Positions 30,203 through 36,568 of a DNA stretch of 36,568 nt are shown here, piece after piece (the stretch's first letter is position 1; each line of letters opens with the position of its first letter). The notes beneath the pieces were generated by a model. The model saw only the letters and a list, made by a program, of their open reading frames with translations, searched no databases and was not told where the DNA came from. The DNA lies in contig JAUSLL010000055.1 in the NCBI GenBank assembly GCA_030649335.1, positions 1 to 36,568 of the forward strand. The letters are read 5' to 3'. The DNA comes from Parvibaculum sp. GTDB lineage: Bacteria; Pseudomonadota; Alphaproteobacteria; Parvibaculales; Parvibaculaceae. A program made the translations under genes and the position numbers.

Positions 30203-30526
30203 AACGCCACTGATCCGGCCGTTTCACTCTTTTGCATAGGCGGAAGGGCATGGACGCTCATGCCCTGAGCTACTATATTTTAACCAAATCAGGGTGAATT
30301 AGCCTGATTGCTGTTTGCGCAAAGAGATGAAGTCGAATGTCCGCCATGTTTATGCGTGACCAAATCTTGAGGAGTGGGACGCCTGCTGCGCCCGTGACCC
30401 TCACTAGCACCGGCTCAGCCTGATCGGTTGAGCCGCCAGATGCGCTCTGCGTATCGCCCCGATTTCCCCTATAGTATGACCCGAAATGCGCTGGGCTTCC
30501 GCCCGGGCGCGCGTTTAGGTTTCGTA
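30203..30526. other. Intergenic region between the P450 and yidD
   Basis: About 320 nt. It contains hairpins AGGGCATG/CATGCCCT (30245-30266), a possible end of the P450 transcript without a U-tract, then ATCAGG/CCTGAT (30287-30307) and CGGCTCA/TGAGCCG (near 30410-30434). CCTATAGT near 30470 could be a -10 for the yidD-thrS unit. No additional gene is visible. Confidence 0.5.
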
Positions 30527-30847
30527 ATGCGCTATGATCCCCTATCGCTTGGTATGCGCGGGTTGATCCAGATCTATCGCTGGTTCATTTCGCCGTTGAT
30601 CGGGCCGGCCTGCCGGCACGGACCAAGCTGTTCGGAATATGCCATCGAAGCCATCGAACGGCATGGTTCATGGCGCGGCGGCTGGTTGGCCTTGTCGCGC
30701 CTGTCCCGCTGCCATCCATGGGGCAGTCACGGGTTTGATCCCGTGCCGGCGACAATCGCGCCGAACCCATGGTACGCGCCCTGGCGATATGGCCGCTGGA
30801 AACTGGTTCCGGTTCCGGGTCAGGAAAATTTGAGAGAGACGAAATGA
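30527..30847 (+). CDS. yidD: Membrane protein insertion efficiency factor YidD
   Basis: About 106 residues. The YidD core [63 protein letters not shown] is intact, including the paired cysteines and the CHPWGxxGxDPVP end. It is an amphipathic inner-membrane-associated protein thought to assist YidC. The start is ambiguous: ATG 30527 fits the family's N-terminus and follows TTTAGG, while ATG 30476 and TTG 30428 are in frame. The tail after DPVP is longer than in E. coli. Its stop overlaps the thrS ATG (ATGA), so the two are coupled. Confidence 0.93.
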   Translation: MRYDPLSLGMRGLIQIYRWFISPLIGPACRHGPSCSEYAIEAIERHGSWRGGWLALSRLSRCHPWGSHGFDPVPATIAPNPWYAPWRYGRWKLVPVPGQENLRETK

Positions 30848-32829
30848 TAAAGCTGACACTACCCGATGGTTCGATCCGCGAAGCCGAAGCGCCGCTCGAC
30901 GGGCTGGCCTTTGCCGAGAGCATCGCCAAATCGCTGGCCAAGAAAGCCATCGCCATCAAAATCAACGGCGAGGTGAAAGACCTTGCCACTGTCATCGACC
31001 GCGATGTAGCAGTCGAAGTCATCACTGTGACGACGCCCGACGGGCTCGAACTGCTGCGCCACGACGCAGCGCATGTCATGGCCGAGGCCGTGCAGGAATT
31101 GTTTCCGGGCACACAGGTCACCATCGGCCCCGCTATCGAAAACGGCTTCTTCTATGACTTCGCGCGCAAGGAACCTTTCCGCCCCGAAGACCTCGAAAAA
31201 ATCGAGGAGCGGATGCGCCAGATCGTGGATCGCAACGAAGTCATCACGCGCGAACTCTGGACGCGTGACGATGCCGTCGCTTACTTCAAGAGCATCGGCG
31301 AATTTTATAAAGCTGAAATCATCGAAGGCATTCCTTCAGCCGAAGATGTGTCGGTCTATAAGCAGGGCAATTGGCTCGACCTTTGCCGTGGCCCGCATCT
31401 GCCGTCCACGGGCAAGCTCGGCAAATCCTTCAAGCTGACGAAACTTGCCGGTGCCTATTGGCGTGGCGACAGCCGCAACGAAATGCTCCAGCGCATTTAC
31501 GGCACAGTCTGGGCGACGGACGCGGAGCTAAAGGCTTACCTCACGATGATCGAGGAAGCCGAAAAGCGCGACCATCGCAAGATCGGCCGTGAGATGGACC
31601 TCTATCATTTTCAGGAAGAGTCGCAGGGCTCCGTGTTTTGGCATCCCAAGGGCTATGTCATCTTCAATCAGCTTGAGGCTTACATCCGCCGCCGTCTCAA
31701 TGCGTCAGACTACGTTGAGGTGAAGACGCCGCAGCTCATGGCTTCGAAGTTCTGGGAACAATCGGGCCATTGGGGCAAGTATCGCGAGAATATGTTTGTC
31801 GTGCCGGACGAAATTCCGAATACGGAAGATGAAGGCCCGGTGCTGACAGGCAAGGGCGATCTTATGGCTCTAAAGCCCATGAACTGCCCCGCGCATGTGC
31901 AGATTTTCAATCAGGGCATCAAGTCTTATCGTGATTTGCCGATCCGCATGGCCGAGTTTGGTTGCTGCCATCGCAACGAGGCGCATGGCGCGCTTCACGG
32001 TTTGATGCGCGTGCGCCAGATGACGCAGGACGACGCGCATATTTTTTGCACCGAGGAACAGATCCAGTCGGAGACGGAGCATTTCGTCAATCTGCTCTAT
32101 GCGGTCTATCAGGACATGGGCTTTGCCGATGTCGTCATCAAACTCGCGACACGGCCTGAGAAATTCGGCGGCACGATCGAGCGTTGGGACGCAGCGGAAA
32201 AAGCACTGGGCGACGCGCTGCGCGCCACGGGGCATGATTTCATCATCGCGGAAGGCGAGGGCGCTTTCTACGCACCCAAACTCGAATTCCATCTGAAGGA
32301 TGCCATCGGCCGTTCATGGCAGGTCGGCACGTTGCAGCTCGACTATGTGTTGCCCGAACGTCTTGGGGCGACTTATGTGGCCGAAGACGGATCGCGCAAA
32401 AATGCCGTCATGCTTCATCGCGCCATCCTTGGAACGCTTGAGCGTTTCATCGGCATCATGATCGAAAGCTGCGCGGGCAAATTGCCCATGTGGCTCGCAC
32501 CTGTGCAGGTTGTGGTGGCGACCATCACATCGGATGCAGATGATTATGCGGCTGAAGCGGTGGCGCTTTTGCGCGCGGCAGGTCTGCGTGTCGAACTCGA
32601 TGTCCGCAACGAGAAGATCAACTACAAGGTGCGCGAGCACTCGGTCGGCAAAGTGCCGGTGATCCTCGTCGCTGGAAAGCGCGAAGCCGAGGAGCGCACG
32701 GTCTCCATGCGCCGTCTGGGGTCGCAGGATCAGTCGGTGGTCGGGCTTGATGCGGTCATCAAGTCGTTGGTGGCCGAATGCCTGCCGCCGGATTTGGCGC
32801 CTGCCGCGATGAAAGCGGCTGCGGAGTAA
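30844..32829 (+). CDS. thrS: Threonyl-tRNA synthetase
   Basis: 661 residues, full-length class IIa synthetase charging tRNA-Thr. Domains in order: TGS (about 1-62), editing/second-additional domain with [10 protein letters not shown] (H73, H77) and the IENGFFYDF block, catalytic core from about 240, and C-terminal anticodon-binding domain from about 550. The core carries [10 protein letters not shown] (Zn Cys), the motif 2 area [28 protein letters not shown], and motif 3 [21 protein letters not shown] at 30844 overlaps the yidD stop; GAGAGACGA is the ribosome site. A UUCG-capped terminator follows. I see no operator mimicking tRNA-Thr. Confidence 0.97.
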   Translation: MIKLTLPDGSIREAEAPLDGLAFAESIAKSLAKKAIAIKINGEVKDLATVIDRDVAVEVITVTTPDGLELLRHDAAHVMAEAVQELFPGTQVTIGPAIENGFFYDFARKEPFRPEDLEKIEERMRQIVDRNEVITRELWTRDDAVAYFKSIGEFYKAEIIEGIPSAEDVSVYKQGNWLDLCRGPHLPSTGKLGKSFKLTKLAGAYWRGDSRNEMLQRIYGTVWATDAELKAYLTMIEEAEKRDHRKIGREMDLYHFQEESQGSVFWHPKGYVIFNQLEAYIRRRLNASDYVEVKTPQLMASKFWEQSGHWGKYRENMFVVPDEIPNTEDEGPVLTGKGDLMALKPMNCPAHVQIFNQGIKSYRDLPIRMAEFGCCHRNEAHGALHGLMRVRQMTQDDAHIFCTEEQIQSETEHFVNLLYAVYQDMGFADVVIKLATRPEKFGGTIERWDAAEKALGDALRATGHDFIIAEGEGAFYAPKLEFHLKDAIGRSWQVGTLQLDYVLPERLGATYVAEDGSRKNAVMLHRAILGTLERFIGIMIESCAGKLPMWLAPVQVVVATITSDADDYAAEAVALLRAAGLRVELDVRNEKINYKVREHSVGKVPVILVAGKREAEERTVSMRRLGSQDQSVVGLDAVIKSLVAECLPPDLAPAAMKAAAE

Positions 32830-32838
32830 ACAGATCAG

Positions 32839-32861
32839 GGGAAGCTTCGGCTTCCCTTTTT
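32839..32861 (+). terminator. thrS terminator
   Basis: GGGAAGC-TTCG-GCTTCCC followed by TTTTT, a classic UUCG-tetraloop intrinsic terminator 10 nt after the thrS stop. Confidence 0.95.
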
Positions 32862-32881
32862 GTATTCAACAGAGGGTGACC

Positions 32882-33544
32882 ATGCCTTTCCCTAATCCTG
32901 TGGATGCCGTCATCTTCGATATGGACGGGCTGTTGCTTGATACAGAGCGCGTCTATCGTGTGGTGCTGCAAAAGGCCTGCTTGGCGCATGATTATGAAAT
33001 GACCGATGGACTTTTTCATTCACTGATCGGTGTGCCGGGACCCGCGGGTTTTGATATTATCCGCACGCATTTCGGCGATGCATTTCCAATGGAGGCTTAT
33101 AAGAAGAGCATTGCCGGACTGGCAGAAGAGCTTTTTGCCGGGGGCGTGCCGTTGAAAGCCGGTGCGGCCGAATTGCTTCAGGGTCTCAATGCGCAAGGTG
33201 TGCCTATTGCGCTCGCGACCTCATCTGGCCGTGTCGTCGCTGAACGTCATCTGACACATGCGGGTGTCCGCGATCATTTCGAGATCATTTTCACCGGCGA
33301 TGATGTTACCAACGGAAAACCGAACCCTGAGATATTTCTCAAAGCCGCAAACGCGCTCGCGATCCCGCCCGCTCATTGCGTTGTGCTTGAGGATTCACAT
33401 AGCGGCATCCGCGCGGCTCACGCAGCGGGCACGATGCCGGTCATGGTTCCCGACATCGTTGCGCCGACGGATGAAATCCGCACGAAATGCGTGGCGGTTC
33501 TCGTCGATCTGCATGAGGCGCGCGGCTTGCTATTGCCTGTCTAA
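32882..33544 (+). CDS. HAD superfamily hydrolase (beta-phosphoglucomutase-like, subfamily IA)
   Basis: 220 residues. Motif I is FDMDGLLLDTE (about 13-23), with both aspartates and the family's DTE. Motif II is ATSSGRV, and motifs III/IV are GKPNPEIF and LEDSHSGIRAA. A four-helix cap (about 20-90) follows motif I, so a small phosphorylated metabolite is the likely substrate: sugar phosphates, phosphoglycolate or pseudouridine-5'-phosphate are typical. GTG at 32876 is also in frame, but ATG 32882 has AGAGGG upstream. It is separated from thrS by a terminator and so has its own promoter or depends on read-through. Confidence 0.93.
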   Translation: MPFPNPVDAVIFDMDGLLLDTERVYRVVLQKACLAHDYEMTDGLFHSLIGVPGPAGFDIIRTHFGDAFPMEAYKKSIAGLAEELFAGGVPLKAGAAELLQGLNAQGVPIALATSSGRVVAERHLTHAGVRDHFEIIFTGDDVTNGKPNPEIFLKAANALAIPPAHCVVLEDSHSGIRAAHAAGTMPVMVPDIVAPTDEIRTKCVAVLVDLHEARGLLLPV

Positions 33545-33557
33545 TTGCGATGCCGTT

Positions 33558-34112
33558 TTATTTTCCTTCAAATCGCTTGGCATAGACCAGCGGCATGCCG
33601 TCGAAGCTTTCCCAGAAATTTGACTTCACGTCCCCGGCAAGCAGTTCAGACAGCATGAGGAGATGGATGTGCCAACCGCTGGCGAATTTGTAGCGGTTGT
33701 CGGATTTGCTGAGGCGGCTATGGGTGAGGGTGAGGCGCACTTTGTCACCTTCTGCTTCAAGCAGGAACTCAACCTGACTGCGGCCATTGTCAATGCCGTC
33801 ACTCCAGTCGAAAACGAGGCGGTGCGGTGGTTCCCAAGCCAGCACCACGTTCTGACTTTGATGCGTGCCGCCGAAGCCTTTCATATGTTCAGGTGGAGAA
33901 CCGGGGCGTGCACCGAGTTCGTCATTTCGCCAGACGAGCGTCAGGGCGCTACCATTCTTGGGTTCCATCTCGCCATCGGCAAACCATTTGGCGCGTAATT
34001 CGGCCTTGGTGAGATAGTCCCAGACGCGTTCAATCGGACCGGGGAGCAAACGTTCAAAACGGAGTGTCTGTTGGTCGATCAACTCGCCATGCATTGTGCT
34101 TTGCATATTCAT
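33558..34112 (-). CDS. SRPBCC (AHSA1-like) family protein 1
   Basis: 184 residues with the START/Bet v 1-like fold. FERLLPGPIERVWDYLTKAELRAKWFADGEMEP opens the domain, VLAWEPPHRLVFDWSDG and VRLTLTHSRL form later strands, and the C-terminal helix is SGWHIHLLMLSELLAG. Such proteins bind hydrophobic ligands; the AHSA1/YndB/CalC group is often paired with ArsR regulators, as here. It is the last gene of arsR-SRPBCC-SRPBCC, 4 nt after the previous stop, with GAGG about 7 nt upstream of the ATG. Ligand unknown. The stop is 13 nt from that of the convergent HAD gene. Confidence 0.9.
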   Translation of the reverse strand: MNMQSTMHGELIDQQTLRFERLLPGPIERVWDYLTKAELRAKWFADGEMEPKNGSALTLVWRNDELGARPGSPPEHMKGFGGTHQSQNVVLAWEPPHRLVFDWSDGIDNGRSQVEFLLEAEGDKVRLTLTHSRLSKSDNRYKFASGWHIHLLMLSELLAGDVKSNFWESFDGMPLVYAKRFEGK

Positions 34113-34116
34113 GTCA

Positions 34117-34623
34117 TTACCTCGCCAAATTGTTGAGATCGACGCAGTAGATCGCGGCGTTCTTTTGCATTAGATCCGCTCGTGTGAGCGATGTGTTGCC
34201 TTTGGTGGCCGCTTCCGTGAGATCGAGATAGGTGTGCCAGCCCATGCAGGTCTGCTTGTGGAATTCTTCCGGCACAGGAAAATGCGTGAGCGTTAGCAGA
34301 GTCGCGTCGCCTTGCGCCGTCAGGTCCAGTTGCAGATAGGATTCGGGATAAGCCGAGTGCGCATCTGCTGCGTCTTCGGGTTCAAACACATTCCACGTAT
34401 AGGCGAGGTGGTGCGGCTCATGCCATTGCGTGACCGTGCCGCGAATATGTCCGCCCATCAGGTGCACCACGCCGCCGATGCGCGGCTCGATGCGGCTTTC
34501 ACCAAACCATGCGGGCAGGTTTTCTGTGCGTGTCAGAAACTTCCACACGAGGGCTGCGTGCGCGGGAGGGGTGCGGGTGAAGCGCACGGCATTCATCGCA
34601 ATGATTTTGCCCTTATCATTCAT
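34117..34623 (-). CDS. SRPBCC (AHSA1-like) family protein 2
   Basis: About 168 residues, same fold as its neighbour: VRFTRTPPAHAALVWKFLTRTENLPAWFGESRIEPRIGG, VTQWHEPHHLAYTWNVFEPED, ATLLTLTHFPVPEEFHKQTCMGWHTYLDL. The two are clearly paralogous in layout but differ in most residues, so they are an old pair. ATG at 34623 overlaps the arsR stop by 8 bp (ATGAATGA), showing coupled translation; the in-frame codons upstream lie inside arsR. Role probably binding or sensing of a small hydrophobic compound; no reaction can be assigned. Confidence 0.9.
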   Translation of the reverse strand: MNDKGKIIAMNAVRFTRTPPAHAALVWKFLTRTENLPAWFGESRIEPRIGGVVHLMGGHIRGTVTQWHEPHHLAYTWNVFEPEDAADAHSAYPESYLQLDLTAQGDATLLTLTHFPVPEEFHKQTCMGWHTYLDLTEAATKGNTSLTRADLMQKNAAIYCVDLNNLAR

Positions 34624-34939
34624 CGGTCTTGTCCTGTGCCGCCGCTTCAATCAGCGCCTGTTCCAGGGCGTCGAGTTTGGGGTTCCAGAAGCGGCGCACG
34701 CTCGCGAGCCAGGCATCTACTTCGGCGAGCCCCTCGGGGTCGATGGTGTAGAAGCGCCGCTGCGCATCGACGCGGACACGCACGAGGCGGGCAGCTTTGA
34801 GCGTGCGCAAATGTTGAGAGACGGCAGGCGCGCTGATGGCAAAGCGGCTGGCGATCTCGCCGGACGACAATTCCCCGCCGCCGAGCATTTGCACGATGTG
34901 CCGACGCGTCGGGTCGGCGAGAGCTGTAAAACTTTCCAT
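34616..34939 (-). CDS. ArsR/SmtB family HTH regulator
   Basis: 107 residues. The winged helix is ALADPTRRHIVQMLGGGELSSGEIASRFAISAPAVSQHLRTLKAARLVRVRVDAQRRFYTI (about 6-66). The metal-binding ELCVCDL motif of ArsR/SmtB is absent and there are no cysteines, so it belongs to the non-metal branch that accompanies SRPBCC genes. C-terminal residues form a helix for dimerisation. No ribosome binding site precedes the ATG, and the promoter places transcription start at or next to it. It heads the three-gene operon and probably represses it. Confidence 0.93.
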   Translation of the reverse strand: MESFTALADPTRRHIVQMLGGGELSSGEIASRFAISAPAVSQHLRTLKAARLVRVRVDAQRRFYTIDPEGLAEVDAWLASVRRFWNPKLDALEQALIEAAAQDKTDE

Positions 34940-34944
34940 GCCAT

Positions 34945-34973
34945 ATAATTGCCAAATTACTTAATTAAGTCAA
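34945..34973 (-). promoter_or_regulatory. arsR operon promoter with palindrome, apparently leaderless
   Basis: On the minus strand TTGACT (34973-34968), a 17-nt spacer and AATTAT (34950-34945) form a good promoter. Only 5 nt separate the -10 from the arsR ATG, so the mRNA would begin at or next to the start codon. The perfect palindrome ACTTAATTAAGT (34959-34970) overlaps the -35 and spacer and is a likely ArsR site. Confidence 0.65.
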
Positions 34974-35093
34974 TATGAAAATAAAGATCATTGTCTTTGA
35001 TCAATCCCGACCATGCCGTCGGGTCGCAAATGGACTATGGTTAACCTCAGGGTACTGCTACGCGTGTGCATTCGCGCTGGTCGGGGTTGTTAT

Positions 35094-36568
35094 ATGAAGA
35101 CTGTTATCGCTGGTTTCCTCGTCGCACTTCTAAGTGGCGCGGGCGCTGCCTTGTCCGATGAAGTGGCCCCCGCCGCTCCCATGGCCATGTCGCCCGTGGT
35201 CAGCGGCGGTGAGATCGTCGATCCGGCGTCAGTCGTAACCCCCACAGGCTTCCGCTGGCGCGTCACCAAGCTTTCTTGGAGCGCCAGCGATGAGCGCGCT
35301 TTTGGCGATTTCGTGCATGCGCTGGGGTCGAGCAATTGCCGCAACATGGATGAATGCCTCAAGAGCCCGGCGAACATTTATCGCTCGAGCGACCCCAAGG
35401 GCATGAGCTTCTATGCCGATTGCGCTGATCTGCCTTATCTGTTGCGCGGCTATTTCGCATGGAAAAACGGTTTGCCCTTTTCCTACGCGAGTGGTGTTGC
35501 CGCAGTGGGTAATTCCAAGGACCTGCGTTATTCGCGCTATGGCAACTATGTTTACGCCCGCACCGATGTGCGCCCGCCCGCCGAAGGTCTGTGGCCCAAT
35601 GCGCGGCTCGTTTTTTATAATCTCAATAATTACATTTCTAGCGCCATGTACCGTTTCGCGCCGGACCAGACGCGCGGCGAGTTGGCCGACTTCTATCCGG
35701 TTAAAATTGCACCGGGTTCTATTCGTCCGGGTACGGTTATTTATGACCCAAACGGCCATGTCGCAGTTGTCTATGATGTGGACAAAGAGGGTCGTATTCG
35801 CTTTATCGACAGTCATCCTGACAATACCGTGACGCGCGGTAATTATGGCCGTCGCTTTGTGCGGGCGTCGGCCCCCATGGGTGCAGGATTTAAAAATTGG
35901 CGTCCGTTGACGCTTGTCGGTGCAAAGCAGGGTGCCGACGGTTCCTATGTCGGCGGCGTCATCAAGCTTGCCGCCAATGCGGATTTACCCGATTGGTCGG
36001 ACGAGCAATTTTTTGGCACGGAAGGCGGACGCAACTGGTCGGCGGCGCAGTTTGTCTATCAGGGCACTGCAATTGACTATTACGATTACGTGCGCCGCGC
36101 GGTCGCGGGGCACGACATTATCTATGATCCGTTGAGTGAAACCCGCAGCATGGTGCGCGGCCTTTGCGATGATTTGCGCTATCGCTCCGAAGCCGTTGAT
36201 GTGGCCATTAAGGCGGGCATACATCAGCAGGACCAGCCCGCGCGTCTGCCGGAAAATATCTACGGCACTTCCGGTGATTGGGAAACCTATTCGACGCCCT
36301 CGCGGGATGCCCGGCTCAAAGTGTCGTTCAAGGAATTGCGCGATCAGATGGTCAAATTCGTTGAATTGGCAGGCGCGGGTGATGCACATGTCGCTTATGC
36401 GGGCACTGACCTCTCGGGTGATCTCGCCACCGCCTATCGTGAAGAGGCAGCGCTTTGCGAGGTCACCTATGCCGCGAGCGATGCGGGCATCCGGCATTTG
36501 AGTTTCGAGGAAGCCCGCAAGCGTCTGTTTGACCTGTCGTTTGATCCCTATCAATGCCCTGAGCGACG
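35094..36568 (+). CDS. Secreted papain-like (NlpC/transglutaminase-like) protein, 3' end outside the window
   Basis: The ATG at 35094 opens a frame that stays open to the right edge, at least 491 residues. A Sec signal peptide (MKTVIAGFLVALLSGAGAAL, 1-20) is followed by a Ser/Pro/Val-rich spacer. A candidate cysteine-peptidase core comes next: C110 in SFYADCADLPYLLRGYFA, H222 in PNGHVAVVYDV and D239 in RFIDSHPDN, with the Cys-helix, His-strand, Asp order of papain-fold enzymes. The later part (about 280-490) is rich in Tyr, Asp and Arg and unfamiliar. I cannot name the family. Upstream is only a weak GGGG-type ribosome site. Likely periplasmic or exported. Confidence 0.85.
   Translation, partial: MKTVIAGFLVALLSGAGAALSDEVAPAAPMAMSPVVSGGEIVDPASVVTPTGFRWRVTKLSWSASDERAFGDFVHALGSSNCRNMDECLKSPANIYRSSDPKGMSFYADCADLPYLLRGYFAWKNGLPFSYASGVAAVGNSKDLRYSRYGNYVYARTDVRPPAEGLWPNARLVFYNLNNYISSAMYRFAPDQTRGELADFYPVKIAPGSIRPGTVIYDPNGHVAVVYDVDKEGRIRFIDSHPDNTVTRGNYGRRFVRASAPMGAGFKNWRPLTLVGAKQGADGSYVGGVIKLAANADLPDWSDEQFFGTEGGRNWSAAQFVYQGTAIDYYDYVRRAVAGHDIIYDPLSETRSMVRGLCDDLRYRSEAVDVAIKAGIHQQDQPARLPENIYGTSGDWETYSTPSRDARLKVSFKELRDQMVKFVELAGAGDAHVAYAGTDLSGDLATAYREEAALCEVTYAASDAGIRHLSFEEARKRLFDLSFDPYQCPER

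Overview
The window is about 36.6 kb of dense bacterial chromosome, moderately GC-rich (roughly 58-60% by eye). The gene content points to an alphaproteobacterium, probably Rhizobiales/Parvibaculum-like: a LapG-like (BTLCP) peptidase, a PAS_5 protein, a CsgG/HfaB-like lipoprotein, several CoA-ester enzymes, a CYP153-type P450, and the CBS / patatin / hisI / folE and yidD / thrS neighbourhoods. I see no rRNA, tRNA, CRISPR array, IS element, integrase or phage gene. The last gene runs off the right edge.

Layout. (1) 1-7.8 kb: gamma-carbonic anhydrase, three crotonase-fold enzymes with different active sites, a SlyD-like FKBP, a GYF_2/SinR-like protein, a LapG-like lipoprotein peptidase and a tandem-PilZ protein. 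(2) 7.8-10.6 kb: a GMC alcohol dehydrogenase behind three phased 14-bp dyads, and a PAS_5 protein. (3) 11-15 kb: a secreted Asn/Thr-repeat protein, a Gdx/SugE guanidine exporter behind a guanidine-II-like (mini-ykkC) RNA, a region of competing hairpins with a 19-codon ORF, a small membrane protein, a hairpin-rich convergent spacer and the CsgG-like lipoprotein. (4) 15.2-17.1 kb: an operon of 2-hydroxychromene-2-carboxylate isomerase-like protein, rhomboid protease, a 46-residue membrane protein and a DUF4389 protein. (5) 17.1-21.2 kb: TetR regulator divergent from a carotenoid oxygenase, then a GDYXXLXY/DUF2157 membrane pair. (6) 21.4-26.4 kb: CBS protein, patatin, hisI, folE, cysS and an IscU-like scaffold. 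(7) 26.4-30.2 kb: an accessory block of two TetR regulators, a VOC protein, an NTF2-like protein and a CYP153-type P450. (8) 30.5-36.6 kb: yidD-thrS, a HAD phosphatase, an arsR-SRPBCC-SRPBCC operon and a partial secreted papain-like protein.

How the genes work together. The P450, GMC dehydrogenase and crotonases suit oxidation of aliphatic or other hydrophobic carbon: terminal hydroxylation, alcohol oxidation, then CoA-ester hydration or isomerisation. They lie in separate units. Regulation is unusually legible. Two TetR-linked promoters carry perfect palindromes with the same AACAGTGTT core, one of them covering the -10 box. A third TetR gene has two matching 19-bp palindromes in its promoter and leader. 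The arsR operon has a palindrome in a promoter that appears to give a leaderless mRNA.
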